Part shown: positions 31,151 through 40,900 of the stretch, one piece after another
Numbering within the stretch: position 1 is the stretch's first letter
How the letters are laid out: every line of letters starts with the position of its first letter
Source: Rhodospirillaceae bacterium
GTDB lineage: Bacteria > Pseudomonadota > Alphaproteobacteria > GCA-2731375
Length of the DNA: 47,216 nucleotides
NCBI GenBank assembly: GCA_018667855.1
Contig: JABIRL010000222.1
Location: 1-47,216 of the forward strand
Direction: 5' to 3'
Notes under the pieces: model-generated
What the model was told of the DNA's origin: nothing
Seen by the model: only the letters and a program-made list of their open reading frames with translations
Database searches by the model: none
Translations under genes and position numbers: made by a program

Positions 31151-32623
31151 ATGAAATTGGTGTCGCGAACCTTTGCCGTCCTGATGTTATTTGGCTTATG
31201 GGGGTGTCTTGGCGTTGATCTTAAGATGCCCCTGCCGGATGTGAAAAGCCTGTCGAAACTGGCCGACATGGCCAACCCCGTGGAACGAAAAATCGAATGG
31301 CAGTCGCCTCTGTTGCAACAACATCATTTGGTTGGGCGAATTTGGCGACCGATCGATGGCCGTTTCGTGGATGAGGATACTTTGGTCGAGGATCTGGTCC
31401 GCTCGGCCTTTATCCTGCTGGGCGAAAAACATGACAATCCCGATCACCACCTGTTGCAGGCCGAACTGATCGAAGAGTTGACGGACGAAGGCCGCCGACC
31501 GGCGGTGGTCTGGGAAATGATCTCGGAAACCCGGCAACCAATTCTTGATCGTTTCCACGCGGAATTGTCCGATGATACTGCCGCCCTGGGTGCGGCCCTG
31601 GGCTGGGATGTTTCCGGCTGGCCGGCCTGGGCGCTGTATGAACCGATCGCGGAGGCGGCAATGGAGGACAAACTGCCCATGTATGGCGGCGGTTTGCCCA
31701 AGCTCGTCGTGCGCGCCCTGGCCCGCGGCAGGCCGTCTTTTGAATTCGCCAGGCGCCGGCGTATTCTGGGCCTGCATGTTCCCATGGCCAAGGAACTTCG
31801 GGCCCGCAGCATGGAACAATTATTCCAGGGTCATTGTGAATTGATGGCCCGGAAATCACTGGTCCCTTTGTTTAACGTGCAACGGGCCCGGGATGCCGTA
31901 TTCGCCGAGCATATGTTGAGCAATGGCGCCCGCGACGGCGCCATCCTGATCGCGGGAAATGGACATGTACGAAAGGACTTGGGCGTATCGCTGTTCCTGC
32001 GTGGCCATCAACCGGGCGTCCGAATTACCACGGTGGCCTTTGTCGAGGTCCAGGACGAGATGCTGGATCCGCTTGACTATGGCGAAATATTTTCGGCTCC
32101 CGTGCTGCCCTTTGACTATGTCTGGTTTACGCCCCGGTTCGACGACAAGGACCCCTGCATTGCATTACGTAAGAAATGGGGTAAATCGAAGAAGCCGGCA
32201 TCGGAAAAAACGGCACCTGAAAAAACGTTGAAATCCAAAACAGATGCGGAAGCGGAACCAAAAGCCGAACCAAGACCGGAACAAAAATCGGAACCAAACG
32301 CGGATGGGCCCCTCGAAACGTCGACGCCCATCACCGTCAAGCCCGAAGAACCGGCGCAAAAGGACGAAAAACCAATTGAATCAGTGACGGAACCGAACGA
32401 ATTCGATCACACAAATCCGGAAGAGATGAATTTCGACGAAATGAAATTCGACCAGCCGGATCCCGAGAAGGCGGGCGCGGAGATCATGGACCCTGAAAAA
32501 GCCGCCGTTGAAAAGGCGGGGGCCGATGAAACCGATTCCGACGAAACCGATTCCGACGAAAGTGCGGATCAGACAAATACACCGCTGCCGCCCGTACCCC
32601 GATCAAAACCGCCCCGGCCATAG
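31151..32623 (+). CDS. ChaN-like lipoprotein with long acidic C-terminal tail
   Basis: A 490-residue lipoprotein. The N-terminal signal ends at a lipobox with Cys19 (LFGLWGCLG). Residues ~60-310 are a ChaN/Tiki-type domain: AFILLGEKHDNPDHHLLQ near the start, VVWEMISE, and AILIAGNGHVRKDLGVSLFL near the end. ChaN proteins bind haem or have been linked to iron uptake in other bacteria; GEKHDN and GNGHVR carry the family's conserved His and acidic residues. The last ~140 residues (from about 350) are disordered, rich in Pro, Glu, Asp and Lys, with repeated DETDSDETDSD. The tail is not part of the family domain and may reach through the periplasm. Confidence 0.8.
   Translation: MKLVSRTFAVLMLFGLWGCLGVDLKMPLPDVKSLSKLADMANPVERKIEWQSPLLQQHHLVGRIWRPIDGRFVDEDTLVEDLVRSAFILLGEKHDNPDHHLLQAELIEELTDEGRRPAVVWEMISETRQPILDRFHAELSDDTAALGAALGWDVSGWPAWALYEPIAEAAMEDKLPMYGGGLPKLVVRALARGRPSFEFARRRRILGLHVPMAKELRARSMEQLFQGHCELMARKSLVPLFNVQRARDAVFAEHMLSNGARDGAILIAGNGHVRKDLGVSLFLRGHQPGVRITTVAFVEVQDEMLDPLDYGEIFSAPVLPFDYVWFTPRFDDKDPCIALRKKWGKSKKPASEKTAPEKTLKSKTDAEAEPKAEPRPEQKSEPNADGPLETSTPITVKPEEPAQKDEKPIESVTEPNEFDHTNPEEMNFDEMKFDQPDPEKAGAEIMDPEKAAVEKAGADETDSDETDSDESADQTNTPLPPVPRSKPPRP
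32528..32557 (+). repeat. 15-bp tandem repeat in the acidic tail of the ChaN-like gene
   Basis: GAAACCGATTCCGAC occurs twice in succession and encodes the ETDSD repeats. The unit is a multiple of three, so copy changes would alter tail length without shifting the frame. Confidence 0.8.
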
Positions 32624-32662
32624 GAACCAATACCTAGGTCGAATCTTGGATCGAATTTTGCG

Positions 32663-32845
32663 TCAAACCTTGAAGACCGCGTCCGCCGCGCCGCGCGCAT
32701 CCTGTTTCGTGGCGATCACCTCCCGAACGCGGGCAATTTCCGCCTCCATCTCGGCAATGTAATCGCCCAATTGTTCAAGGGACATCATTTGCAGATCGGG
32801 TTTTCCCGGCGGCGTTTGTGGTGGTTCCAAATCATCGGTATCCAT
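32663..32845 (-). CDS. DUF1192 family small protein
   Basis: A 60-residue cytoplasmic protein starting at MDTDDLEPP. The core LEQLGDYIAEMEAEIARVREVI is the conserved coiled-coil signature of DUF1192, a family of short proteins found in alphaproteobacteria. The ORF track start at 32881 adds 12 residues and is less likely. Its function is not known. It is a single minus-strand gene between two plus-strand genes and is divergent from the quinone oxidoreductase. Confidence 0.8.
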   Translation of the reverse strand: MDTDDLEPPQTPPGKPDLQMMSLEQLGDYIAEMEAEIARVREVIATKQDARGAADAVFKV

Positions 32846-32926
32846 GGATCCCTCATGCCATTGCCAAGCGACGGATATCATATTAGATCAGGGTCCCGCT
32901 CTTCCGCAAATAATTGAGAATTTTTC

Positions 32927-33928
32927 ATGACCACGTTCCCGGAAAACATGACCGCCATCGAAATCGCCGAATTTGGTCCTCCCGACGGTTTGCGGCCGAC
33001 CCAGCGCCCCACGCCCCAGGCACAACATGGTGAAGTCCTGATCAAGGTCGCCGCCGCCGGCATCAACCGCCCCGATGTCATGCAGCGCACCGGCAACTAT
33101 CCCCCGCCGCCCGGTGCATCGGACATTCCGGGTCTGGAAGTCGCGGGCGAAGTGGTGCAGGTCGGTCCCGGCGTGGACAATCTGGCGTTGGGCGACACTG
33201 TATGCGCCCTGGTGGCGGGCGGCGGATATGCCGAGTATTGCCCGGCCCCCGCCGTATTGTGCCTGCCCGTGCCGACGAAGTTGAGCTTCACCGAGGCGGC
33301 CGCCTTGCCGGAGACATTCTTTACCGTTTGGACGAACCTGTTCCAGCGGGGCGGATTGCAGGGCGGTGAAAGTATTTTGATCCACGGCGGGTCCTCGGGC
33401 ATCGGTACCACGGCGATACAACTGGCCAAGGCTTTTGGCGCCCGGGTCTTCGCCACGGCGGGCAACGATGAAAAGTGCCGGGCCTGTGAAAAACTGGGCG
33501 CCGAACGGGCCATCAACTACCGGAACGAAGATTTCGCCGCCGTCATCGCGGATGCGACCTCGGGCCAGGGGGTGGATCTGATCCTCGACATGGTGGGGGG
33601 CGACTATGTCAAACCCAATATCAATTCCCTGGCCGTGGAAGGGCGTTTGGTGCAGATCGCCACATTGCATGGGCCGAAGGTCCCGGATTTCAACATTCTG
33701 CCGATCATGATGAAACGGTTGACCTTGACCGGTTCCACCCTGCGGCCGCGCACCGTGGCACAAAAGGCTGTCATAGCCGACGAACTGCGTGCCAAGGTCT
33801 GGCCGCTTCTCGAAACCGGTGCCGTAGGCCCGGTGATGGATCAAAGTTTTGCCCTGGCCGAGGCGGCGGCCGCGCACAGCCGCATGGAAGGCAGCGAACA
33901 TATTGGCAAAATCGTCCTGACCGTTTAG
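32927..33928 (+). CDS. NAD(P)H quinone oxidoreductase, PIG3/QOR type
   Basis: A 333-residue medium-chain dehydrogenase/reductase without the zinc ligands of alcohol dehydrogenases. The N-terminal GroES-like domain contains AAAGINRPDVMQRTGNYPPPPG, the match to human PIG3 and bacterial quinone oxidoreductases. The nucleotide fold is ILIHGGSSGIGTTAIQLAKAFGARV. It catalyses NADPH-dependent reduction of quinones or enones in the cytoplasm. The Asn-Arg-Pro-Asp segment is the family hallmark. It probably forms a single-gene unit before trcR, as 150 bases with a promoter-like pair follow. Confidence 0.9.
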   Translation: MTTFPENMTAIEIAEFGPPDGLRPTQRPTPQAQHGEVLIKVAAAGINRPDVMQRTGNYPPPPGASDIPGLEVAGEVVQVGPGVDNLALGDTVCALVAGGGYAEYCPAPAVLCLPVPTKLSFTEAAALPETFFTVWTNLFQRGGLQGGESILIHGGSSGIGTTAIQLAKAFGARVFATAGNDEKCRACEKLGAERAINYRNEDFAAVIADATSGQGVDLILDMVGGDYVKPNINSLAVEGRLVQIATLHGPKVPDFNILPIMMKRLTLTGSTLRPRTVAQKAVIADELRAKVWPLLETGAVGPVMDQSFALAEAAAAHSRMEGSEHIGKIVLTV

Positions 33929-33941
33929 TTCGCGTTAGCCG

Positions 33942-33970
33942 TTTGCGTCTTGGCGTAAGCACGTTATATA
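33942..33970 (+). promoter_or_regulatory. Candidate promoter of the TrcR-like gene
   Basis: TATATA (33965-33970) lies 17 bases after TTTGCG (33942-33947), about 110 bases before the start of the DUF1013 gene. The -35 element is poor. An AGGAG ribosome site eight bases before the ATG at 34081 is clear. Confidence 0.3.
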
Positions 33971-34080
33971 GGGGCTATTGGAACAATTTTGATTAGCGCG
34001 GTCCTTGGCGAAGCATGGTTTGAGTGCCCACCCCTTGGTCAAGGCGGCTGCTATCTAGTGTCATTGCCAGGAGTCAAAAA

Positions 34081-34878
34081 ATGACTGATGTATTGATGCC
34101 GAAGGCGACGGCTGTTTGGTTGGTTGATAACACCACCCTGACATTTGATCAGATCGCCTCGTTCTGTAATCTGCATGCCCTGGAGGTTCAGGGCATAGCC
34201 GATGGCGAGGTGGCGGCTGGCATAAAGGGCCTGGACCCCATTGCAACCGGGCAGCTATCGCAGGACGAGATCGACCGTTGCACCCGTGATGCCGCGCAAC
34301 GGCTGCGCCGCTCGGATGCCCGTTTGCGCGAAACCCAACGGCGCAGCAAGGGGCCGCGTTACACGCCCCTCTCGCGGCGCCAGGACCGTCCCAACGCCAT
34401 TGCCTGGCTGGTGCGCTACCATCCGGAACTGACCGATGCCCAGGTCTCCAAACTGGTTGGCACCACCAAGCAGACGATTAACGCGGTGCGTGACCGAACC
34501 CACTGGAATATTTCGAATATTACGCCCCAGGACCCGGTCACGCTGGGGCTGAGCAGCCAGGTGGACCTGGACAGCGCGGTGCAAAAGGCCCAGGACAAGT
34601 TGGAGAAGCAACAGGCCAAGGCCGAAAAGGAACTGGCCAAGAAACGCGCGGCAAATCTTTCGGCGGCCGAAGAATCCGGCCAACCATCGGCCCAGCCGTC
34701 GGACGAGCCGTCGGACGAACCTGAAACCGCCGCCGATCCCGTTCCCGAGACCGGAGCGGAACCTTCGCCCGAACCTGAAGTTGAGCCATCACTGGAAAAC
34801 ACTTTCGGCGACAGCGGAGAGGTTGAGGCACCGGCCGAGGATGAGGCCCCCAAGGTCGAGGACGTCTTCGGCAACTAA
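34081..34878 (+). CDS. trcR: TrcR/DUF1013 cell-cycle transcriptional regulator
   Basis: A 265-residue protein of the alphaproteobacterial DUF1013 family, described as TrcR, an RNA-polymerase-associated cell-cycle regulator. The conserved N-terminal part begins MTDVLMPKATAVWLVDNTTL and includes QIASFCNLHALEVQGIADGE and AWLVRYHPELTDAQVSKLVG, a helix-turn-helix-like stretch. Residues ~180-210 are a Lys/Ala/Glu coiled coil, and the last ~55 residues are a Pro/Glu/Asp-rich tail ending VEDVFGN. The GTG start in the ORF track adds 19 unrelated residues; AGGAG precedes this ATG. Confidence 0.85.
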   Translation: MTDVLMPKATAVWLVDNTTLTFDQIASFCNLHALEVQGIADGEVAAGIKGLDPIATGQLSQDEIDRCTRDAAQRLRRSDARLRETQRRSKGPRYTPLSRRQDRPNAIAWLVRYHPELTDAQVSKLVGTTKQTINAVRDRTHWNISNITPQDPVTLGLSSQVDLDSAVQKAQDKLEKQQAKAEKELAKKRAANLSAAEESGQPSAQPSDEPSDEPETAADPVPETGAEPSPEPEVEPSLENTFGDSGEVEAPAEDEAPKVEDVFGN

Positions 34879-34986
34879 TCAATTTCCGCGAATGTCGGCC
34901 CAGGAATGTTTTCGGCGGCGCATCGCAACCTTAATTCGCACGTTAAAGGCCTTGCGCCCTGCGGCAACATAAATGGAGATCGGGCC

Positions 34987-35217
34987 ATGGCTCGCAAGAA
35001 ACCCAAGGGCAAAAGCGCCGCGTTCATGACATTCAATGTCACCTATAAAGATGGCTCGGTCACGTCCAACCGGCGGATTGCGAGTGAACTTTTGGATCAG
35101 TCTTTTGGCGATTCCATACAGGATCTGGCCCGTACCGCGATTGAGAATCAGGACAGCGAAATTGCCCGCCGGTCCGGCCAGCGGCGGGCCAAGATCGAAT
35201 CCATCGACCGGGTTTGA
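34987..35217 (+). CDS. Small basic protein of unknown function
   Basis: A 76-residue protein, MARKKPKGKSAAF at the start and ending IESIDRV. GGAG lies nine bases before the ATG. The N-terminus is Lys-rich; the body (FNVTYKDGSVTSNRRI, then a helix with LLDQSFGDSIQDLARTAIE) looks folded. It has no signal peptide or membrane segment. I do not recognise the family, but composition, ribosome site and position just after trcR make it a credible gene. Confidence 0.6.
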   Translation: MARKKPKGKSAAFMTFNVTYKDGSVTSNRRIASELLDQSFGDSIQDLARTAIENQDSEIARRSGQRRAKIESIDRV

Positions 35218-35289
35218 ACCGCGCCGACCTTGGCATTGGCTGAAAGAGACCATATATCTATTCATAGGTAGGTAAATGGAAAGCCGTCT

Positions 35290-35901
35290 ATGACCGCTCC
35301 AATCGCCCCAATCTCAATGCGGGAACGTATTTTGGCCGCCGCCGAACGGCGGGTTCGGGCAACGGGATACAATGCCGTCAGCTTCCGGGATATTGCCACG
35401 GATGTCGGTGTAAAAAGCGCCAGCGTGCATTACCATTTCCCCCAAAAGCAGGATCTGGGCGCTGCCCTGGTGCGCCGCTACAAAGACAATTTCGTGGCGG
35501 AGCTGGAGCGAATAGCCGATCTGCCCGTGGCCGATGCGCCCGCGGCCGATGCGCCCGGGGCCAATGTGCCGGGGCATCGGTGGGAAATCATGGCAGCCTA
35601 TCTCGGCCTTTATGATGATGCTTTCGAAATCGACCAATCGGTTTGCCTGTGCGCTATTCTCGGCGCCGAGTCCATCGGCCTGCCGGCAATCATCAATGAC
35701 GAAATTCGGCTGTTTTTCGAAGCGAACATTGCCTGGCTCATGGCTACATTCAGGCCGTGGCCCACGGAATCCGGGCAGATGTCACCGGTCGAGATTATCG
35801 CCGCGATGGAAGGCGCCATGATCATTGCCGCGGCGCTTAAGGACGGCGCCGTCTTGCGGCGGACCGCCGAACGCATACTCCGAGACTTTCGCGGGGAATA
35901 A
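35290..35901 (+). CDS. TetR family transcriptional regulator
   Basis: A 203-residue regulator. The N-terminal helix-turn-helix is complete: RILAAAERRVRATGYNAVSF, then DIATDVGVKSASVHYHFPQKQDLGAALV. The C-terminal ligand domain is of the general TetR_C type, with a Cys pair in SVCLCAILGAES. An Ala/Asp/Pro stretch (ADLPVADAPAADAPGANVP) interrupts the link between the domains and is encoded by a 15-bp repeat. The ligand and target are unknown; no obvious target gene is divergent. Confidence 0.9.
   Translation: MTAPIAPISMRERILAAAERRVRATGYNAVSFRDIATDVGVKSASVHYHFPQKQDLGAALVRRYKDNFVAELERIADLPVADAPAADAPGANVPGHRWEIMAAYLGLYDDAFEIDQSVCLCAILGAESIGLPAIINDEIRLFFEANIAWLMATFRPWPTESGQMSPVEIIAAMEGAMIIAAALKDGAVLRRTAERILRDFRGE
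35512..35571 (+). repeat. In-frame 15-bp tandem repeat in the TetR gene
   Basis: Four imperfect units of the type GTGGCCGATGCGCCC follow one another; the middle two differ at one base. They encode IADLP-VADAP-AADAP-GANVP in the linker after the DNA-binding domain. Whole-codon units allow length changes without frameshift. Confidence 0.75.
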
Positions 35902-35943
35902 TCTTGAGTCGGGTCGCGACCGTAGGGGCCGGTGCATATCCCA

Positions 35944-35959
35944 TTAACGTCGCGTTTAC
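35944..35959 (+). promoter_or_regulatory. CtrA-like binding site upstream of the Hpt gene
   Basis: TTAACGTCGCGTTTAC fits TTAA-N7-TTAAC with one mismatch. It lies about 65 bases before the ATG of the Hpt gene, in a 120-base gap after the TetR gene. CtrA often controls phosphorelay and motility genes in alphaproteobacteria, so the position is sensible, but binding is not shown. Confidence 0.35.
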
Positions 35960-36023
35960 CAAGGAAACGTATCCTTAGACCATGGCGTTCCATACGTAAT
36001 GGATGAGAGTAGCGAGACCGTTT

Positions 36024-36533
36024 ATGGCCAAAAACAGCACCAAGAAAGCGGCGGGAACGCCCGCGGCGCCTAGCCGTAGCGAGATCATTGAGGTGCCGAA
36101 CAAGCTGCAGGTCAAGGTGGGCGCCAATCAAGGTGCCGATCAGGCCGCCCTGGATCTGGCCAAAGATGTCGTTCAGAATATTAAACCGACCTATGAAAGC
36201 CGCTTCGAGGCGGATATGCGGGCCCTAAAATCCCTGTTCGTGCAAATGCAGGACACGGCGGAATTTGATCTGCCGCTGCTGGTCGACAAGGTGCACGATA
36301 TTCGCGGTGAGGCAGGCACCTTCGGCTACAATCTGGTCACCGAAATTGGACGCCTTCTATGTGAGTTCATCGCCAGCATCGATAAAGTCGGCGAGACGGA
36401 AAAATTGGCCATCGCGGCCCATTTGCAGGCCATGCAGACGGTCGTCGTCGATAAGGTCAAGGGCGATGGCCCGGAAGTGGCAAAACAGATCATTGCCGGC
36501 CTGAACGCCATTATCGCGAAATCAAAGGCGTAA
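36024..36533 (+). CDS. Hpt-domain phosphotransfer protein
   Basis: A 169-residue protein with a basic, flexible N-terminus and a C-terminal histidine phosphotransfer domain. The phospho-His lies in VDKVHDIRGEAGTFGYNLVT, a good match to the H-x-x-[KR]-G-x-[AS]-x-x-F/G pattern. Hpt proteins shuttle phosphate between hybrid kinases and response regulators. Start MAKNSTKK is preferred over the seven-residue longer ORF. It is convergent with the PAS histidine kinase, five bases apart. It may serve one of the several kinases in this window that lack a visible partner. Confidence 0.82.
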   Translation: MAKNSTKKAAGTPAAPSRSEIIEVPNKLQVKVGANQGADQAALDLAKDVVQNIKPTYESRFEADMRALKSLFVQMQDTAEFDLPLLVDKVHDIRGEAGTFGYNLVTEIGRLLCEFIASIDKVGETEKLAIAAHLQAMQTVVVDKVKGDGPEVAKQIIAGLNAIIAKSKA

Positions 36534-36538
36534 ATCTC

Positions 36539-37762
36539 TTAATCCGATGCGCCGGCAGGCAGGGTCAGCCTTGCCGTCATGCCTCTACCCGGTGCGCTAT
36601 CAAGGGTCAGGCGACCACCAAGTTTCTCGGTCAACTCCGCACAAAGGGGTAGGCCCAGTCCCGTGCCGGTTTCTCCAGCAGTACCTGTCGAAGTGGTTTT
36701 CTGGTCAATACGCAGCAGATCCGCCAACTGACTTCGGGGTACGCCCAAACCCGTATCGACCACATTGATGTGGCATTCGCTGTCCGTTTGTTCCGTTGAG
36801 ACGATAATCTTGCCACCGGTCGGAGTGAATTTGATGGCGTTGCTGATCAGGTTGCGCAGAATTGTGTCCATCATGTCCCGATCCGCCGCCGCCATGACCA
36901 CTTGTATCGTACCGTCAACCAGTTCGACGCCCTTTTTGGCGGCCACCGGCGTCAGCAGATCGATATTCGTGCGGGCGGTTTGGGAGAGATCCAGGTTTGT
37001 AATCTCCATACTCACCTGATCCATTTGCAATCGCGACCATTGCAGCAAGTTCTCCATCAGTTTAAAGGCCTGTTGCGCTGCCTCGTGGACGGAAGCGCTG
37101 TAATCGGCCATGACTTCGCGTTTCATGGTCCGAGCCCCTGCCGTCAATAATTCCGTATAGCCCATGAGTGCATTGAAAGGGCTGCGCAGATCATGGGCGA
37201 TGATAGAGAAGAACTTATCCTTGTTTTGGTTCAGCCGTTGCAGCTCCATACGCAATTCCGCCTGATCCTCGGCTAAATTGACCAATGTCTTGGCCTGTTC
37301 CTCCAGTCGCTCTTCGCGGTCGCGCAGTTCAGCGATCTGGTAGTTCAATTCTTCCCGACTGGCCACCACGGCGGCCTCCGCTTCCTTCCGGTCGGTTATA
37401 TCCACATGCCAAACCAATTTCGCCGCTTTGCCAAGAAATTCCAGGTCCTGGGTGTTCATCAACAGCCAGATCGGCCGGCCGGTCAATGTCAGCCTTTCGG
37501 TTTCCAGGTTGGCGAAGTGCTGGCCATCATTTAGTTGCTTGATCAGGCGTGCATATTCCGCCTGATCGACCCAGGTGTCCCGGAGCTCCCCGGCCAGCAT
37601 TCCCGCCACTGACCCAGCTTCGAAAATATCGGCCAGGGCCTGGTTGGCAAATAGTCGTTCCTGGTTGGCGGTGTCCAGTATGGCCACGCCAATTGGGCAC
37701 TGTTCAAGCGCCGCCCGGGCCGGCGTTTTTTTGATCGGCGAAACCACGTTTTGCAGCATCAA
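36539..37762 (-). CDS. PAS-domain sensor histidine kinase, cytoplasmic
   Basis: A 407-residue soluble kinase with no membrane segment. A PAS-like domain occupies residues ~20-130 (IGVAILDTANQERLFANQAL), a coiled coil follows, and the HisKA H-box is FFSIIAHDLRSPFNALMGY. The ATPase domain is intact: LRNLISNAIKFTPTGG, VVDTGLGVPR and GETGTGLGLPLCAEL. It therefore senses an internal signal. Divergent from the oxidoreductase gene at 37940, with a palindrome between them, and convergent with the Hpt gene. Confidence 0.9.
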   Translation of the reverse strand: MMLQNVVSPIKKTPARAALEQCPIGVAILDTANQERLFANQALADIFEAGSVAGMLAGELRDTWVDQAEYARLIKQLNDGQHFANLETERLTLTGRPIWLLMNTQDLEFLGKAAKLVWHVDITDRKEAEAAVVASREELNYQIAELRDREERLEEQAKTLVNLAEDQAELRMELQRLNQNKDKFFSIIAHDLRSPFNALMGYTELLTAGARTMKREVMADYSASVHEAAQQAFKLMENLLQWSRLQMDQVSMEITNLDLSQTARTNIDLLTPVAAKKGVELVDGTIQVVMAAADRDMMDTILRNLISNAIKFTPTGGKIIVSTEQTDSECHINVVDTGLGVPRSQLADLLRIDQKTTSTGTAGETGTGLGLPLCAELTEKLGGRLTLDSAPGRGMTARLTLPAGASD

Positions 37763-37810
37763 GACACCGCCAGTTCATCAATTCCAACACAAGGATTGGG
37801 TCAATTATAT

Positions 37811-37822
37811 TTTCAATTGAAA
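37811..37822. promoter_or_regulatory. 12-bp perfect palindrome in divergent promoter region
   Basis: TTTCAATTGAAA is perfectly self-complementary and lies between the PAS kinase (start 37762) and the indolepyruvate oxidoreductase (start 37940). On the minus strand a TATAAT hexamer directly follows it but no good -35 is present, as expected for an activated promoter. Confidence 0.35.
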
Positions 37823-37939
37823 CATAACCTGATTAACGAATGGAAAAGAGCCTCTGCAGCCGGGCTTGCCAGTCTGGCCGTTTCGATGGATCATTATAAA
37901 TTCCGGCATATGGATCTTTATTGGAAGTGAGGATGAGCC

Positions 37940-40900
37940 ATGCCCCTGACCGCGCTGTCTCTCGACGATAAATATCAAAGCGAACAAGGCCGGATCTATC
38001 TGACCGGCAGTCAAGCCCTGGTTCGGGTCGCCATGCTGCAATACTTGCGGGATCAGACGGCCGGGCTGAATACGGCAAGCTTCATTTCCGGTTATCGTGG
38101 CTCGCCCATGCATAATATCGACAAGGAGCTATGGCGCGCCAACCGGTTCCTGGCCGAGCGGGCCATTCATTTTGTTCCGGGTATAAATGAGGATCTTGCG
38201 GCGACGGCATGTCTTGGCACCCAGCAATCGTCCATGTTCGGTGATAGCACCCATGATGGCGTTTTTGCCATGTGGTACGGCAAGGGACCGGGGCTGGACC
38301 GCTCCATCGATGCCGTGCGCCATGGCAACATGATTGGCTCCTCGCAACATGGTGGCGTATTGGCCGTGGTCGGCGACGACCACGCCATGAAATCCACCGA
38401 TGTGCCGGCTGCCAGCGAAACCATGTTCGCCGATCTGCAGATGCCCATGCTGTATCCGGCGTCCGTGCAGGAGATCATTGACTTCGGTCTGTATGGCTGG
38501 GCGATGTCGCGTTTCAGCGGTGCCTGGACGGGCTTCAAGATCGTGGCGGATACCGTGGATGCCGCTGCCCCCGTCGACGGTGACCCGCACCGGTTGAAGA
38601 TTATCCTGCCCGAATTTGAATTTCCCGAGGACGGGGTCCATATCCGCGCCGGGGACCGGTGGAATTTTCAGGAAACCCGCTTGCGGCAGTTCAAACTGCC
38701 CGCTGCCATGGCCTTTGCCCGGGCCAATAACCTGAACCGTGTCGTCATGCAAAGCCCTTCGCCCCGTATCGGCGTTATCTCCAGCGGCAAGGCGGCGGTC
38801 GATGTGCAACAGGCCCTGATGGAATTGGGTATTGATGGGGACCAGGCGGCGGACCTTGGCATTGTCATGCTGCAGATGGGTATGCCGTTCCCCTTTGACG
38901 GCGATGCCGTGCGCGATTTCGGCGCCGGGCTGGAAGAGGTCGTGGTGGTGGAGGAAAAACGCCGCTTCATGGAAAGCCGGGTGCGGGATGCGTTGTATGA
39001 TCTGCCCGACGGGCGCCGGCCCCGGGTGGTTGGCCGCCAAGATGACGAGGGCCGCGAGATGCTGCCCGGCTGCGGCGAATTCGGGGCCGAGGAAATTGCC
39101 CGCGCCCTGGCCCGCCGTATCGCTCATTTCCATACCTCCGAGCGGATCACGGCGCGGATCGATTTTCTGGAGGCCAAGGCGGGTCGCGCCGCGCAACGCC
39201 AGGAAATGTCGGTCAACCGCATTCCCTATTTCTGTTCCGGCTGCCCCCATAACAGCTCCACCAAGGTGCCGGCGGGAAGCCGGGGCCAGGGCGGTGTCGG
39301 CTGCCATTTTATGGCGACCTATATGAACCGCGATACAGATGCCCATACCCACATGGGGGGCGAGGGCGCCAACTGGATCGGCCATTTCCCCTACTCCAAG
39401 GCCGGCCATGTCTTTCAGAATATCGGCGACGGCACCTATTTCCATTCCGGCCTGCTGGCCATTCGCGCCTGCATCGCGGCCAAGGTCAATATTACGTACA
39501 AGATCCTGTTCAACGATGCCGTCGCCATGACCGGCGGCCAGCCCATTGATGGCGAATTGACGCCCATGGCGATCTCGCGCCAGGTCCATGCCGAGGGTGC
39601 GAAGAAAATCGTCGTGGTCAGCGATCAACCCGACAAATACCCCTCAGATGCGGATTTTGCCCCCGGCACGACGTTTGAACATCGACGTTCGCTCGCCCGC
39701 GTGCAACGGCAACTACGGGAGATCGAGGGCGTCACAATCTTGCTCTATGACCAGACCTGTGCGGCTGAAAAACGCCGCCGGCGCAAACGCGGGGAGATGG
39801 AGGATCCGGCCCGGCGGCTATTCGTGAACGATCTGGTCTGTGAAGGTTGTGGCGATTGTTCCGTCACATCGAACTGTATGTCCGTGCTGCCTCTACATAC
39901 CGATCATGGCCTGAAGCGGAAAATTGATCAATCTTCCTGCAACAAGGATTATTCCTGCGTCGAAGGGTTCTGTCCCAGTTTCGTTTCGGTCGTTGGCGGC
40001 GTTCCGCGCAAGGCGGGCATGGTTTCCGAGGTGCCTGATAAATTGCGCCTGCTGCCCGAACCAACCATACCAGCCTTGGCCGGGGGCGAAAATTTCGGCA
40101 TCCTGATCACCGGCATCGGCGGCACCGGCGTCGTGACCATCTCGGCGCTGCTGACGATCGCCGCCCATATGGAAGGCAAGGCCTATTCCACCATCGACCA
40201 GTTCGGCATGGCCCAAAAGGGCGGCGCCGTGACTTCGCATGTGCGCATCGCCGCCAAACAGGACGATATTCAAGCGGCCCGGCTGTCCAGCGGCACCGCC
40301 GATTTGATCCTGGGCTGCGATAGCCTGGTTTCGGCCAGTGAAATATCCCTAAACACCATTGATGCCGAACGCAGCCATGTGCTGGTCAACAGCCACCAGG
40401 CGATCACCGGGCAGTTCGCCCTGGATCCCGATTTGGCTTTCCCCAGCGACGATGTGGAAATGCGCATTCGGGCCGAGGCCGGGCCCGGCAAGGTCACCTT
40501 CTTGAACGCCACCAGAATGGCGACGGCCTTGTTGGGCGATGCCATCGGGGCCAATCTGTTCATGCTGGGCCATGCCTACCAACAAGGTTTGATCCCGGTC
40601 GGGGCGGAGGCGATCGAACGGGCCATCGAAATGAATGGCGTCGCGATCGAAATGAACAAGGCCGCCTTCCTGTGGGGCCGCCGCGCCGCAGTTGATCTGG
40701 AAGCGGTCGAGGCACAGGCTGATCCGGCGCATTTGGCTGACATGCCCGATGATGACCTGGCGGCACTGATGGAACGGCGTAAAGCCGATCTGACCGCCTA
40801 TCAGGGCCGGCGTCTGGCCCGCCGTTATGAGGCGCTGTTGGGCCAGGTGCAAACACGGGAAAGTGAGGTCATGGCGGACAGCGAAAATTTGAGCAAGGCC

